From contig CM055605.1 in the NCBI GenBank assembly GCA_029379385.1, positions 3,631,001 through 3,695,000 on the forward strand: a stretch of 64,000 nt of DNA. The letters are read 5' to 3'. Below the pieces are notes generated by a model. That model did no database searches. It saw only the letters and a program-made list of their open reading frames with translations, and had not been told where the DNA came from. Below, piece by piece: positions 22,170 through 35,000 of the stretch (its first letter is position 1; the number at the start of each line of letters is the position of its first letter). Source of the DNA: Quillaja saponaria (lineage: Eukaryota; Streptophyta; Magnoliopsida; Fabales; Quillajaceae). The translations under genes and the position numbers were made by a program.

Positions 22170-25100
22170 TCATAGTGCTGCCATCACTGTCCCTCTTGCT
22201 GCGTCACGCTTCATTTCGGAAGCCTTGCCACTGCCACGGAAATACATGTATACTTGCTGCAAATGTAAACGAAGATCTAAGTACCAAAAATAAAAAATAA
22301 AGCAAAGCTGGGAGAGTTATAATTTAGACCAGATAATCAAACCTGAATAACCCAGATGCTGAGCAGTGATTCAAGGCAGAACAATCCAAATCCAATAAAG
22401 TAGAAAATCTGCAAGTCAGAACCTAGTGTCAGTACTACTTAATGGAATAATAAAGAAAATGCCAGAATTGAATATCATATACTGCGTCTCCAGGTACTAA
22501 GCAGTCAGTAACTAGTGAAACCAACATTAAAGAAGCTTGAAGCTTACCCCAACCAAAGCATGATCACCCAACACATCTATTGCGGGCAATATACCTCTGT
22601 AAATATCAGAAATCATACATACATCAGTTTGGTTTCTGACAGAAGTACCAATACTAGCATAAAGTTACATCAATAAGGAGAAAATGTTCATCAGTTCAAG
22701 TTACAATCAAATAGCAGGAACTACAAACTTATTTTGTATGATAAGTGACAAAAAAAAATATATGCCTATTTCTTTGTTATATGAAATAGGAGATTTCAAG
22801 CTAAACAGTAAACCTAGTATATTCACCCACTTGTTTCTCTTATCTTCTTAGAGAACCAAATAAGCAAACCTAAAGAACAGCAAAAGACGGTTGTTTTAAA
22901 AACTAAAACTACAACAATTGAATTCTAGGTTAAAAGAAAGCTTACGTGAGAGATTTTCCTTTGAAAATGATTGGAGGAGCGACAGAAGCGAAAATGCAAA
23001 AGCCAATGTGAATCTGCTTGGAGAAATGGGGAGTAAAATAGAAGTGAGCACTTTTCAAGATCATTCATAAAGAATGCCAACATTGAGAAAGTATAAGAAC
23101 TTGCCAGGTAACACAAGAAAAACCACCCAAACTTCAGAGCACTGTCAGTCCTGTAATAGGAGATGACACACAATTATAAAAGAAGAATCTTACTAGATTA
23201 ACAGGGATTGAAAAAAGAAAAGACTGAGTTATAAGTGATAAACAATGAGTCCTACATACCATGTTATCAAAAAATTTAACAATAAGAAATGTCTACTCTG
23301 TATCTCTCTGTCTCTCTCCTCTTTCCCCAGCTATGTAAAACAGACAATAGAGCATAATTCTCAAATTCCCAATAGATACAGATTTGATACTACAGTACTT
23401 TTTATACAAGAACAGTGTAATACAAATTTTTGTATCCACATGCTTTATAAGTTCGGCAATAGCAATATTGCATTTCATTCTTCTCTTTATCTTTCTTTTC
23501 TTGCTACCGTATTATTGCACCCAGTTAAAATTTTCTAACAGAAGTTCACATCCATACTTTCCCCGAAACACACTGCTATTATGGGATAATATTTGGAGCT
23601 TCAAAATGGTGATAATACCAATTTCAATGAAAGAAACACAATCTGCAGTACATTAATCAGAAAGTTAATTTTTAAAGTTTTCTCTGACTGCAAGGGAGGG
23701 TTGAAAGTGAATATTACCTCATTGCGCGATAAAGAGGCCGATACCACAAAACATAGGCTCCAGGAACTCCTGAAATGAAGTAGATGATTGCAAGAAACCA
23801 AATTGTTGGCCCTACAAGAGAAGAGAAGTTTAGGCTGCTAAAAACAGAGTATATGATGTAATATTGGTCAATGATCAACACTTTCCAAATTAAACCTTCT
23901 CCTTTGATCCAAGCAGTGGTAACAGCAACAACATTCCAGAGAAGGCACACAACCAAACCTGTAGAACATTACAAAGTTCAAAAACTTGGTCTCTGAGGAC
24001 AGCAACAACATTATCTATAGACAATGAGTTCCTAGTTTGGATTTATCTCTGTTGATTGTCAAAGTAAGTTTCTGATACATAAATGTACCACGTTTTGAAT
24101 CAATGTAACCTGATTGCAGTTGCAAACTTGCAATGGTAATAGGACCAGGATTTCTATTCATCAAGTAATTTCTAGTTTCCACTACGGTGCGGATCATTAA
24201 AATAATATCAACTTCATACTAGAATTATTAGGATCTATGTAGAAGTTATTCACAGATTTCAGACTAAGTAAGCATGTTTAAAGTATAAAATCCTTGTCCC
24301 TACACAATGGAAAATTGACAGATGAATCAACACAAGCATAATAGAACTAAGACCAACCAAACAGGTCATCTAATATTTATAACTATGCCTCCATGGAAAA
24401 TCACAAGCTATAATTTGCACCGCTCATACTTGAAACCCACATATTCCTATGTTAGGGTTAGTGTAGTAACAAATTTTGATGGTAAACTAAAATTAAAAGT
24501 ATATAACAGAAATGGAATATGTTATTGTAATAATGTGAAGTTGCAGACAAATTTTTGCACCCCAGATGAAAAACTAAGAGGAAGAAGAAGAAACTCAGGT
24601 GATAGTGTAGCGTTGGTTAAGAATAATAATGTTCTCCAATTTGATTCTTCCTGATGATTTGAGAATGCAAAGGAAGCTCAGAAGGATATAAGTGCAGTAG
24701 AGGGAGATTGATGGAGATGCCAAGAACAAGGTGTTAGGAAAAAGAGAAAGGACAATGGAGTAGAATCTCCAGCGATCTCATGCCTTTGGGTTCAACTTAC
24801 TAACAATTTAAAAATTACAATATCAATTGCTAAAGCAACTACAAAGTACATAATGAAAGTAAGCAAACTACATGTAGCAAGCAAAGCATGTTTATTTAAA
24901 ACACTGAACCTATTAGCCAAAAACTGAATCTATTAGCCAAAAACAGAACTTCTGGATACCCAACAATGATGTGAATGCAACATACTGATGAAAGTAAGCA
25001 AACCACAAGTAGATAGATATAACATCAGCAAGCAAAGCATGTTTATTTAAACACTGAACCTAACAGCTAAAAACAGAATTTCTGCATACCCAGCAATGTT

Positions 25101-27406
25101 GAGAATGCAACATACTGCATCTTCTGTAGATGGATTGGTATTTCATTTGCAATATCATGATGGATAAGCGGGAAAAAAGGTGGCCAGTTTTTCTCCTCTA
25201 TGACTATTCCAGCTGTGAAAAGAAAAAAGCTAAGTTGACTGGCTACAAACATCATCCTTATTGCTTCAAACTGATAAGTTTGACATACCTCGTGCTATAG
25301 CATCCTCTCTTCGTTTTAGTTCCTGCAAAACATCATGAGATCATGAATAACCTAAATCATAAAATGAAGATAATTTATGTGTAGAAGCACAAGAAGCCAA
25401 CCAACTACTGGCAAGGTAATAGCAAAAAAAAAGTTAATACATTTAAAATTAAAAAAAAAAAAAAAAAAAACTACATGATTTCTTCTGTAGTAAGATATAA
25501 GTTATCAGAAAGATTTGTCAGATCCAGTGGATCTTAGAAAGTTATAGGTTAAGATATGAGAAGAAATTTACCTGTTCCCTCCTTTTCAATTCAGCCTCTT
25601 TAGCTTGGAGTTCCTTCTCCTTAGCTTTCAAGTCCTGTAATGTAAGCAGCAAAGGAATTAATTCCTTCAAACAAAAAGAACAATTGGATATCATAATGTA
25701 CCCCGCAAATCACAAATTTAAACACTTTCATCTACCTTTTTGGAATCAAGAGGAATATCAATAGTTGCTCCACGATCATATGGTTCTGGAGGAAGAGGTG
25801 AGAGCCTTGAAGTTGCAGGGGGGACACTTCCAGGGTTCTAGAAATCATGAAAGAATATAACAAGATAAAGAACAGCTACTATATATCATAAGCAACTACT
25901 TATACGCACATGCACAAAAGGACAAATAAAACCATCATAAGAGAACAATTGAAGCAGCAAGTTGGTATGTTATTATAATGTTTAAGTAAGGGTGCCAATG
26001 AGAAGAAAAGGACAAACTTACTGTTGTATAAAATGCACCTCCACCATAATTTGATTGCCCTGACCCTTTCCCTCTAGCTGCTCCATCCTAATATTATTGA
26101 TAAAACATGCAAAATACACTGATTATTACAGAGCTTTGATAAAAAAAAATAAAAATCAAGAGTACAAATTATGGCAAAACTATAGTATTAGCTCCAAAAC
26201 AAAGAGGGCACCAGTTACAGCATATTACCATTTATGGATCTCTGCACAACTCTCTAGGAGTGTACAGATCAAGAAAATTATATGTTCCATTGAAAAAATC
26301 TACTAATATATGGTGGAAACTGCTCAAGCTAGCAGTCCAAAATTTATGCAATACCGCCATAGAAACACTTATTTGTAAACATGGCATTCACTAATTAATA
26401 GGAAATCTTATTATTGCTGATAGATATATATTGACTAACTAATATAGTTCTGGTAGCAGCATCTAGAACATTCCAAATCACAGTACTGCACCAGATTTCC
26501 AAAAAAATAATAATTAGTATGTGCAATAATAGAGTTAAAAAATTGCAAGTATAAACCAAATACTGATGTTTTGAGTTTTTGAACTTTCAAACTTTTACGT
26601 CTAGAATGCTGAAACAATACATGAAATACGAGCAAAATATAACATGAAATTCAACTGCCCTCTAATTAGGTCCCCACCCAAGAAAAAAGGTGCCTTCCAA
26701 AAGAGAAGTTCCTTGAAATCCCATGTTTCAAAGTAAAACTCAAACTATTTAAAAATAAAAACAAGTAAATAGATAAATGAAATCATTCTACTTTGATCCA
26801 CTTTCATAGGTGGGAACAAGTAAGGAAGGAAGTAAATAGGTAGCCAATGCACTTGTACTTTAGCACAAGTAATAACAATAGGATGGATTGGATTATGGAA
26901 AAAGAATTACACGAAATATTACAATTAAAAGTAAGATCTCCAAAAAGAATAAGGAAAAAAGAAAAAGAGTCAGAAGGAAACGGTATATCCTCAATCTTGT
27001 AGTTTTGGACCCGAGATATCAAACCTACTACAGAACCTAGTTGGTTTAATCATGTGGACTCCTCTTACAATCCAGAAAAAACCAAAACAACATCTTCACG
27101 TACTAACACAAAATCCATATATTTTTATTTTTTCTTAGGTTTTCTCAGTATAACAACGATCATTCAGTAAGCATAAATGCAGGAGAGTTAGCCCGTTAAA
27201 CTACATTGTGAAATTCAATTCATCAAGGGTATCAAATATCACAAACGGATCTGACAATCTATCCAGACAAAAAGTAAAATCAGCTAAAAAGCAATCAACA
27301 ACCAAGCATTGAGTCAACACAAATTCAACGACTCCGTTAACAAAACATCTCCAATTCTAGAAAATTTGATAAACCAAATCAAGCTAAGAGATTTCAAAAC
27401 GTAAGG

Positions 27407-27438
<32 letters not shown>

Positions 27439-27505
27439 TTGTAGAACTCACCGCAAAGGGATTAACCTCTTCTTCATCGAACGGGTTAGAGTCGTAGCGA
27501 CTCAT
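22170..27505 (-). CDS. Secretory carrier-associated membrane protein (SCAMP)
   Basis: Thirteen exons on the minus strand: 27505-27452, 26087-26022, 25837-25736, 25634-25572, 25322-25289, 25212-25090, 23958-23896, 23811-23718, 23150-23105, 23013-22946, 22596-22548, 22408-22343 and 22256-22170. They total 915 bases and encode 304 residues, all in phase. The N-terminus [18 protein letters not shown] has two NPF motifs, known ligands of EH-domain endocytic proteins. A charged coiled coil (about residues 75-106) is followed by [13 protein letters not shown] four-span membrane core follows, with [20 protein letters not shown], the conserved [10 protein letters not shown] loop and [11 protein letters not shown]. 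SCAMPs cycle between the trans-Golgi network and plasma membrane in vesicle traffic. The intron after exon 9 has a GC donor, and the intron after exon 6 contains a copied exon tail. The largest introns are 1.36 kb (first) and 1.13 kb (sixth). Confidence 0.95.
24853..25117. repeat. Tandem duplication including the end of SCAMP exon 6
   Basis: A block at 24853-24987 is repeated with about 10 percent divergence plus small indels at 24988-25117. Both copies start ATGAAAGTAAGCAAAC and end CATACTG. The second copy contains the real last 28 bases of exon 6 and its donor. The first copy holds a diverged version inside the intron that still reads [10 protein letters not shown] followed by GTATCC on the minus strand. 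Confidence 0.8.
25448..25470. repeat. Poly-A tract in SCAMP intron 4
   Basis: A homopolymer of roughly 20 A lies within an AT-rich intron, with no flanking target-site duplication that would mark an insertion. Confidence 0.8.
27409..27439. repeat. TA/CA microsatellite in SCAMP intron 1
   Basis: A TA run passes directly into a CA run close to the exon 1 donor of SCAMP (27451). It is a compound microsatellite likely to vary in length. Confidence 0.85.
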
Positions 27506-29080
27506 TAGAGAATACCAGGAGATCTAAATCTAAACAGTAAAGACTAAACAAAACCAAACAGATCTAATAGGAGAGACGGATACAGATTTCTTTGTTGATC
27601 AGGAAAATAAAATCGAAAATTTTGGGGATGTTATCGTTGTTGATGTTGATGTTGATGTTGTTGTTGGGTCTGCGGTAGAGACAAAAGCTTTGGGATGGAC
27701 GGCCTTTGTTTTGTTTCTGTTTGTTTAGTGTGGGAAAACTGAAGAGAGGGAGGATGAGAAATTAAGAACTGAGAATCTGTTTCGCGCGTGACAGAGGGAC
27801 AAGAGAATTTATGCATTCTATGTAAATAGGCCCCCCTTGTTGTTCACAGTTTTAACTTTTAAACCACTTGATTTTCTTGTTTTCTTTTTTTTCTTTTTTT
27901 ATTAATAAATAACAAATTTTTAGACTATCAGTCAAAATGATAATTACGTGTGTTACTATCATTAATTAACTCTCTTAATTTTACTTAATTTTAATCAAAT
28001 AATATGTAATCCTATTTACTTATAATATATTAATTTAAGTAATAACTTTACACGTTATGCATTATAAGATTCGTTTTTTTTTTTTTCTTTTTTTTTTTTA
28101 CTATTGAGCCTATCCATTTAAATTTAATATTTAGTGCATTACTCTTAAAGCAATCTAAGAATTTAAAGGTAATGAGAGAAAAGGACTGAAGGCATTGAAA
28201 ATTAAAATAAAATAAAAAAAAATCATATTTCTATTATTTAGAAAGAGATTTTCAAGACAAACTTCCGTTCAACTTTATTGCGTTATTTTATTATTTATCT
28301 TAATGACATTGACACTTATAAAGAGGAAATATCCTTGTCAAGGACTACTACTCTAACTCCAGTAAAGCCTTCGTACCGTGTCAGTTCAGTTGCATTTTGT
28401 ATGGGGAATGATTTGTTGAAACAATTAGGTTTTCCTTATCAAATGATTATCCGTATTAAGCAACCAACTATTGTCTTGATGGTGATATGTCAAACTAAAC
28501 GAAACATGGTACAAGTCCACTAGTCCTGATGAAGCACACATAACTCAATGTCTGTGTAGGACCTCCACCTAATATCAGTCTACAGAATTTCGTTTGTGCC
28601 AGCTTTCTAGAGAAGTTGTTGAAAAAGCACCAGCAGAATCCAGTGAGTGTTTACAACAAGGATGAATGAAAAATTATATTTTCATTATCAAGATTTAGAA
28701 ACAATTAATTAATTAACAATCATCAAAAAATGGGGTTATAGCATCTCTTAGGTACAAAACATATTGTATGGTTTAATGAAATATACATAATTATTATACA
28801 TACATAAACAATTAACAAGAAGAATTTGAGAAGTTCTTGCAACTACAAGGTTCTGAAGCTGATTGAAGGAGCATCCACCTTCGGCACCTGAATGTTGGAC
28901 TGGTTAGTACTAGGTGGCCTACGGGGCATATATCCAGCTTCAGTTCAGATAATATGAAACTCTTTCCAGTTGATATATTCAGCTTATCAAAACTTACGCG
29001 CCTTCAATTGTAAGAAATATGTCACTAGTTCTTTTAAGTCCGTTCGTAGAAAAAAGAACAAAAGAAAAAGTTATTTTAAG
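27506..29080. other. Spacer between SCAMP and the SRF gene
   Basis: The first 250 bases are the SCAMP leader and promoter, including a GATGTT/GTT repeat around 27635-27665. Poly-T runs occur near 27885 and 28075-28100. An open frame at 28278-28523 is only weakly protein-like and is not called. The end (about 28840-29080) is presumably SRF 3' UTR. Confidence 0.5.
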
Positions 29081-32000
29081 TCAGTCTTCGTTTGATCCAC
29101 TGCCATAACGCTCTCTCCTTATCATGTCTAGTAAGTCCTGGACAACTTCAGACATCTGTGGCCTGAATTCTGGCTCTGACTGCAAAACATATAGGGGTTA
29201 GGAAAGCAATCTTGTGAGAAGGTTGGGTAATAAATTAATTAAATGAGTGCAAGTAGTGTCACATTCAAAGATCGAGAATGAAATAAACCGAGTCCAGAGT
29301 TATGATGCTCACCTGAACACACCGAGAAATGATGTCAGCAAAGTTTGATAGGGATTTGGCTGGGTAGTCTTTGAGGGAAGGATCAACCATCCTTGATAAT
29401 GCATCAATATCATGAAGCTGGGGAATCGCCCATCTGACCAGAAACTGCTCCCCTCGATTCCTTGTCCTGTCCAAGAAGTTCAGAGTAAGAAAACATAAGT
29501 TAACTGAACAAAAAGGGACAAAGACCATATTGGCCATGCTATCTTTACCTGTCATATGACTCTCGACCTGTTAAAAGTTCTAACATAACCACCCCAAAGC
29601 TGTAAACATCACTGCGAGAAGTGTAAGTTCCTGTCTCAAATTCTGGAGCTCCATAACCATAAGTTGATAGCAGTTGCCCTGAAAGCTGAACGACATTTAA
29701 TTATATCAGATGATGTACATAATAGACAAGAAGATTATAACTCATCCAACAATTTGGGGATGACTCTTGATACAACTGAATGACAATAAGAACTCATGCA
29801 GTTGTCACCAGGCTAGTTTGATCGTTGGGGATCTAGACTTGAAATTACTTTTTAAGCTGCAGTTCTAGTTAATACTTTATGAATACCAGAAAATCCTCGT
29901 TTTTAATCCTGAGAAATTCACCTATATTTAGCTCTAGGATTGTTCATCCTCCATTCTGGAGAAGTTTAACCTAAATATTTCATTAACCTTTATGAAGTAG
30001 AATTTAAAAAAAATAGAAACATAAGATTATGTTGCCTTAATCTGTCAATTTTCTATCAAGAAGCCACAAATACCAGACACACTCGAGCAAAATCATGAGA
30101 AATAATATGTATGCAATTAACCATTTCCACAGCCTACTTACTATTAAGATTGAACCTTTGACCTGACCTTCCAACCTCTTTCTTGTAAGATATTATTTCA
30201 TCTGGGGAATTGTCAATTTTCTAGTTAATGAAAGAAAATAATTTCAGGAAATTTTGGTGAGGCTGTGTCATATTGTGTTCTTTACAAGAAAACTACAATT
30301 GCAATAGGACTGTAAGAAAATCTGATGTCAGATGTATTTGAAATATTTTTCAGTTATTTGTAGCATCACCTAGAATTCCTTAATACTAGGACTCAACATA
30401 TTAATAACACTGTTATGCCTAAACCGGTTTATCCATGAAACAAATTGCAAATAATGACTCCCATTGCAAAGACCCAAAAGAATCATAGTCATTTGCACTG
30501 AAATTTCCAATGTGATATTTCTAAATTAATGCTAATTACTTCCAATGCAGATATTCACTTCTAGATGAGGCCACATAAGGACCATCTTAGTGCACAAAGA
30601 AATTGAAAATGTTACCGTGGCTTTTAAATATTTCCTTATTGGTTACCCTCATAATGTAGAAACACATCTTGCAAAATATCGTACCTGACTTACAGAACCT
30701 GAAGCTATCAATGGAGCCAAACCACAATCAGATACACGCGCGGAAATATCATCGTCAAGGAGAATGTTGGCAGACTTGAAATTTCTGTGTACAACTGGTG
30801 GCTCACAGACCTCATGCAAATATCTTCACACAAGACAATGACAAATATCAGAACACAAATATGCATCTTTGAATATGCTTACGTGAGGGGGATATCTCCC
30901 TACCATCAGCTTCCTATTATATCCATGTAAACCACAATTGTGTATCAGGAAATCTTTAGAGAAATGTCAAGAAACTTGAACATAAATTAAAAAATATATA
31001 ACTATCTGAAAAGTGAAAACCAAACGGATTAAACTAGAACAAGTAAAATCAGAAACAACTTGAAGTTGGACCCTTATCTTCCCTTCCCTTTTATGTTTAA
31101 GAACACTACCTTGTTGAACCATCATAGCACTAGGTGACTTCAGTTTTAACCTTAGACCGACAATCCCGAAAACACCCCAAGTACATTAAGATGGATATTC
31201 AGTCTCCTATATGATGCCACTAATTCATGTCAATTTCGGTTCCACTGCGTTCCTATATAACTGAACTACTCTTATTATCCCATTGTTTTTGTCACTAATC
31301 CCAATTTTTACTATCTCAACTAAAGTGTCACTATTGGAAAATCAAAGAGCATTAATTGTTTACTTTCTCACATTATCCTTTCAATCAATTTCAGAATTAT
31401 ATTTACAATTGATTGGCATCAGTTCCAGAAAAACTTTTGTCTCTGTTTATTGTTAAAATTTGAGAATCAGTGCCACACTGTACAACTTTTTAAACATTGT
31501 GCTTTTACTTAGTAACAAAAACAATAGCAAAGATGGAGTACGATACATTTAGTCACCATTGGTTTTGTCTAAACAATCAAGATAAAAATATTATGTTCCA
31601 ATTTCCAACATGTTTTTGGACAACTAGCAGGATTCCATCCCCTCAAATATAGACTAAATTGAAAAAAATCAGGAAGAAATGACCAGAACTTGAAAGTGAA
31701 TATTTCTGCACACATGATAAGATGGAATGGATATATATTCCGTCCAGTGATTTCACAACTTACTCTAGAGCTCTAGCTGCCCCAAGTGCCATTCGAATAC
31801 GGGCATTCCATGAAAATTTCTTTTTGAATTCATCATCTGAGTGGAGCGCATCCTGCAGTGTCCCATTACTGCAATACTCATAGATCAGGAGTCTCTGGCC
31901 ATGCTCAGCACAGTACCCAATGAGCTCAACGACATTTGCATGCCGGATTCTATCAACGTTGTTTACAAGATCAAGAAACTCATCATCCCTTTGCTGATCT

Positions 32001-35000
32001 GAAACTCGCTTGTCCAGTTTCTTGACAGCAAGTAGCTATAAATGTATCAGAAAGAAGAACTATCAAAATCCAAAATTAATAATACAGCAAATGGAAACTG
32101 TGTTCCATAAAAAATTACACCAGAGAGGCAAACAGACAGAGTAATGTGAATTGAAGGATGTACAATTCACAAACATATGTGGTCAAGCATGTGACAGACC
32201 AGGATGTACATTTAGGAGTCCAGATAACTCAATATTTCACAAATCATTCAACAAACGTCTAGGCAAATTCCTTCAAGAAGTACATTGATTTAAGTGTCCA
32301 GTATAAGCAAATGACACAATCAAGCTTTATCATGTGACAACAACCCATAGGCACAAGATCCATATGCATAAATTTCTTGTTTCATGATATGCTTGACCTT
32401 AAAGAGCAGAAAATCATTGTAGAAGCAACTAACAAAATGGCAGGTTGAATGTTATTTTGCTAGCTAGAAAAACATTTTGAGACTCATTTCACAATTATGC
32501 TAGTGTAACCATAACTAACTTAGTTACTAATTTACTAACTAGAAGTAATGAGATAGATAACTAAATAGTTAAGGAAAGGAAACAACAATACAGGTGAATC
32601 CAGCATAATATTTCAGGAAATGGTAAAATGTAATGATGCTTTATATAAGTGAATTCCATGTTAAGCATTGCAATTAATGATTAACCATCATACATTCATA
32701 CCTTCCCGTCAGGAAGCTTTGCCTTATATACATTCCCCAGCATGCCTCCTCCTATAAGATTTTCTTGAGAAAAGCTGTTTGTATATTGTTGAAGGGATGC
32801 AATTGTAAAAGACTTTGCAGAAGTATGAGGGACTGCAGTGGTTCTAGATGGCTTCATCGTAGTTGCTTCAGAGGTAACAATTGGCTCTACAATGACCCTC
32901 TCAACAGGAGGTGGAGGTGGAGGTGGAGGTGTAGATGGAGGAGGAGGAGGAGGAGGAGGAGGGGGAGTCATCAAATAAACATCTAGTGCACTCATATTTA
33001 TCTCATGATCCTCTTGCTTTGGGATTGTTCCCATTCTTTGCACATTTGTCTCTTGTTCATTCCGTGGTTTAGGAATAGCTCCCACTCTTCTGATCTCACC
33101 CTGATGATCCTCCTTTGGCCTTACAACAGTCCCTTTTGGTATAGTAGAAAATTGAAAGGAAAAAAAAAAGAATTATTTCAAATCCTTACCTAAAATGATA
33201 ATATAAAGAAATTAGACAAAAAACCAGATATATAATTGCCTTTCTCAGTTTGATTGGTTGGTTGGGTCAAGGCCTCATTGTCCCTGGCATTTTGCCTGTC
33301 ACCCTCATAAGCACCAATTTGATGTCGTTTGGATATTCTGTCAACCTCTTCCCTTCTTCGGCTACATCTTGGCATAAAGAGGACAAGTGCTAATACCAAG
33401 ATTATAAACAACAATGCACCTGAAATAGATATCCAAATCACCCTTTTCTTAGTAACAGATTTCTTTTGTTTCCCGGAACTTGAACCCTTGGGTGCAGATG
33501 GTCCAGCGGCCTGTTTAGTAGGTGTAGGTGTCTGTCCAGAAGACTGCGGATCCCCAGAAATCAGCTGTCCTGGTGGTGGCGTTACTGCCGAACGAGGAGG
33601 AGGTACAGGAGCTTTAGTAGAAGTAACGTTGAATGGATTTCCCTCTTTTCTGCATGGAAACAAAGACGATCACTATTAATCAAGAGGATGTGAATTTATA
33701 ATTATACCACTCAGAATTATGTTTTCTTTTGTAGATAACAAGATATGACAAAAAGAAAAGCCCCCGCAAAATAAAGAGAACAAAAATGGAACATTTTGAG
33801 GCTCTCACTTGAAGTTTGGTATGCTTAGCAACTTCTGAGGTATTGGTCCAGAGAATTGGTTATTCTCTACATTCCTGTTCAACAGGGACATTATTGTGAA
33901 AATTTTTTATGATAAGAAATGAAGAATTTCAGGACATTGAGAAAAAGGAAAATTAACAGTAGAACCGAGAACATAATTAGAATAAACTTTCCAACAAGTT
34001 CACAAGAAATACTACAATTTTTCTAATATTTTATATTATTTTTAAGGTAATTTATCCTAAAAAATCTATATAAAACATGGTCAGAATAGTACAAGTCTCT
34101 CAGTGGCAAGTCTTGCAAAACATCGAGGGTCCCAGACAGTTGATTGTTCTGCAAGCGTCTGCAACAAGCAAAAGTTAGTTTTATCCAGGAAGATAAAGAA
34201 GGAGGTCCATATGGATAGACTTACCAAGATAAAATACTCACAGGGTGGTCAGAGATGACAAATTCTCTAGAGAGGGAGGCAATTCCCCACTTAGATTGTT
34301 ACTAGATAAATCTCTGCATTGTGCAAGAGTTGCTACATCAAATACATATACACAGAAACAAGAATGAAAGCAAATCTTGATTTGAGAAGTCTGTACAGAT
34401 TGATCAATCCTGTAAGGGATTGAAAGGCATCTGGTAGTTCTCCAGTTAAAAGATTGTCATTCAGAGACCTGAAAGGAAATAACTGAAGCTTACAGATAAA
34501 GTATATAAAAATCGATATCAGCTATCAGTAGACAGCAATACAAACAGAAGATAATCTCAACTCAACGCTTACATGGCTGCCAGTTGAGTTAAGGTGGATA
34601 AAGACGTTGGTATGCTTCCACTGAACTGGTTATCTGAGAGAAAACTGCAATACATAAAGACTATCATGTATTTGGCATACCCATGCAGAAGAGTTGCACA
34701 CAAGAAGTTGCAAAGGAAGTATTACATAGATAGTTTTTACATACAAGTTTTGCATGGTAACAGGCAAATTGGATGGAATACTTCCCCCAATGTGGTTGTT
34801 GCTTAGATCTCTGCACAACAAATGGAAAACAGTAATAAATAGCAGCGAAAATATTGTAAAAAAGATGAACCTTAAGAAGCATGACTTGAGTAAGTGCAAA
34901 AGTCAACAATCAGTCCGTCTCCTTACTTGTTGAATAGTATGGGAAATTCAAAATCAATGATCAAACCATTTTAAAAACTCAATCAGAACAGCAATAAGAA

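Noticed and set aside
28278..28523. 81-residue plus-strand open frame (includes RVSSVAFCMGNDLLKQLGF)
   Set aside because: Mildly protein-like but no family, no splice context and no flanking exons; could be a relic, not enough to call.
33005..33679. Plus-strand frames of 62-116 residues opposite SRF exons 10-11
   Set aside because: Shadows of the Pro/Ser-rich and membrane-span coding exons of the minus-strand SRF gene.
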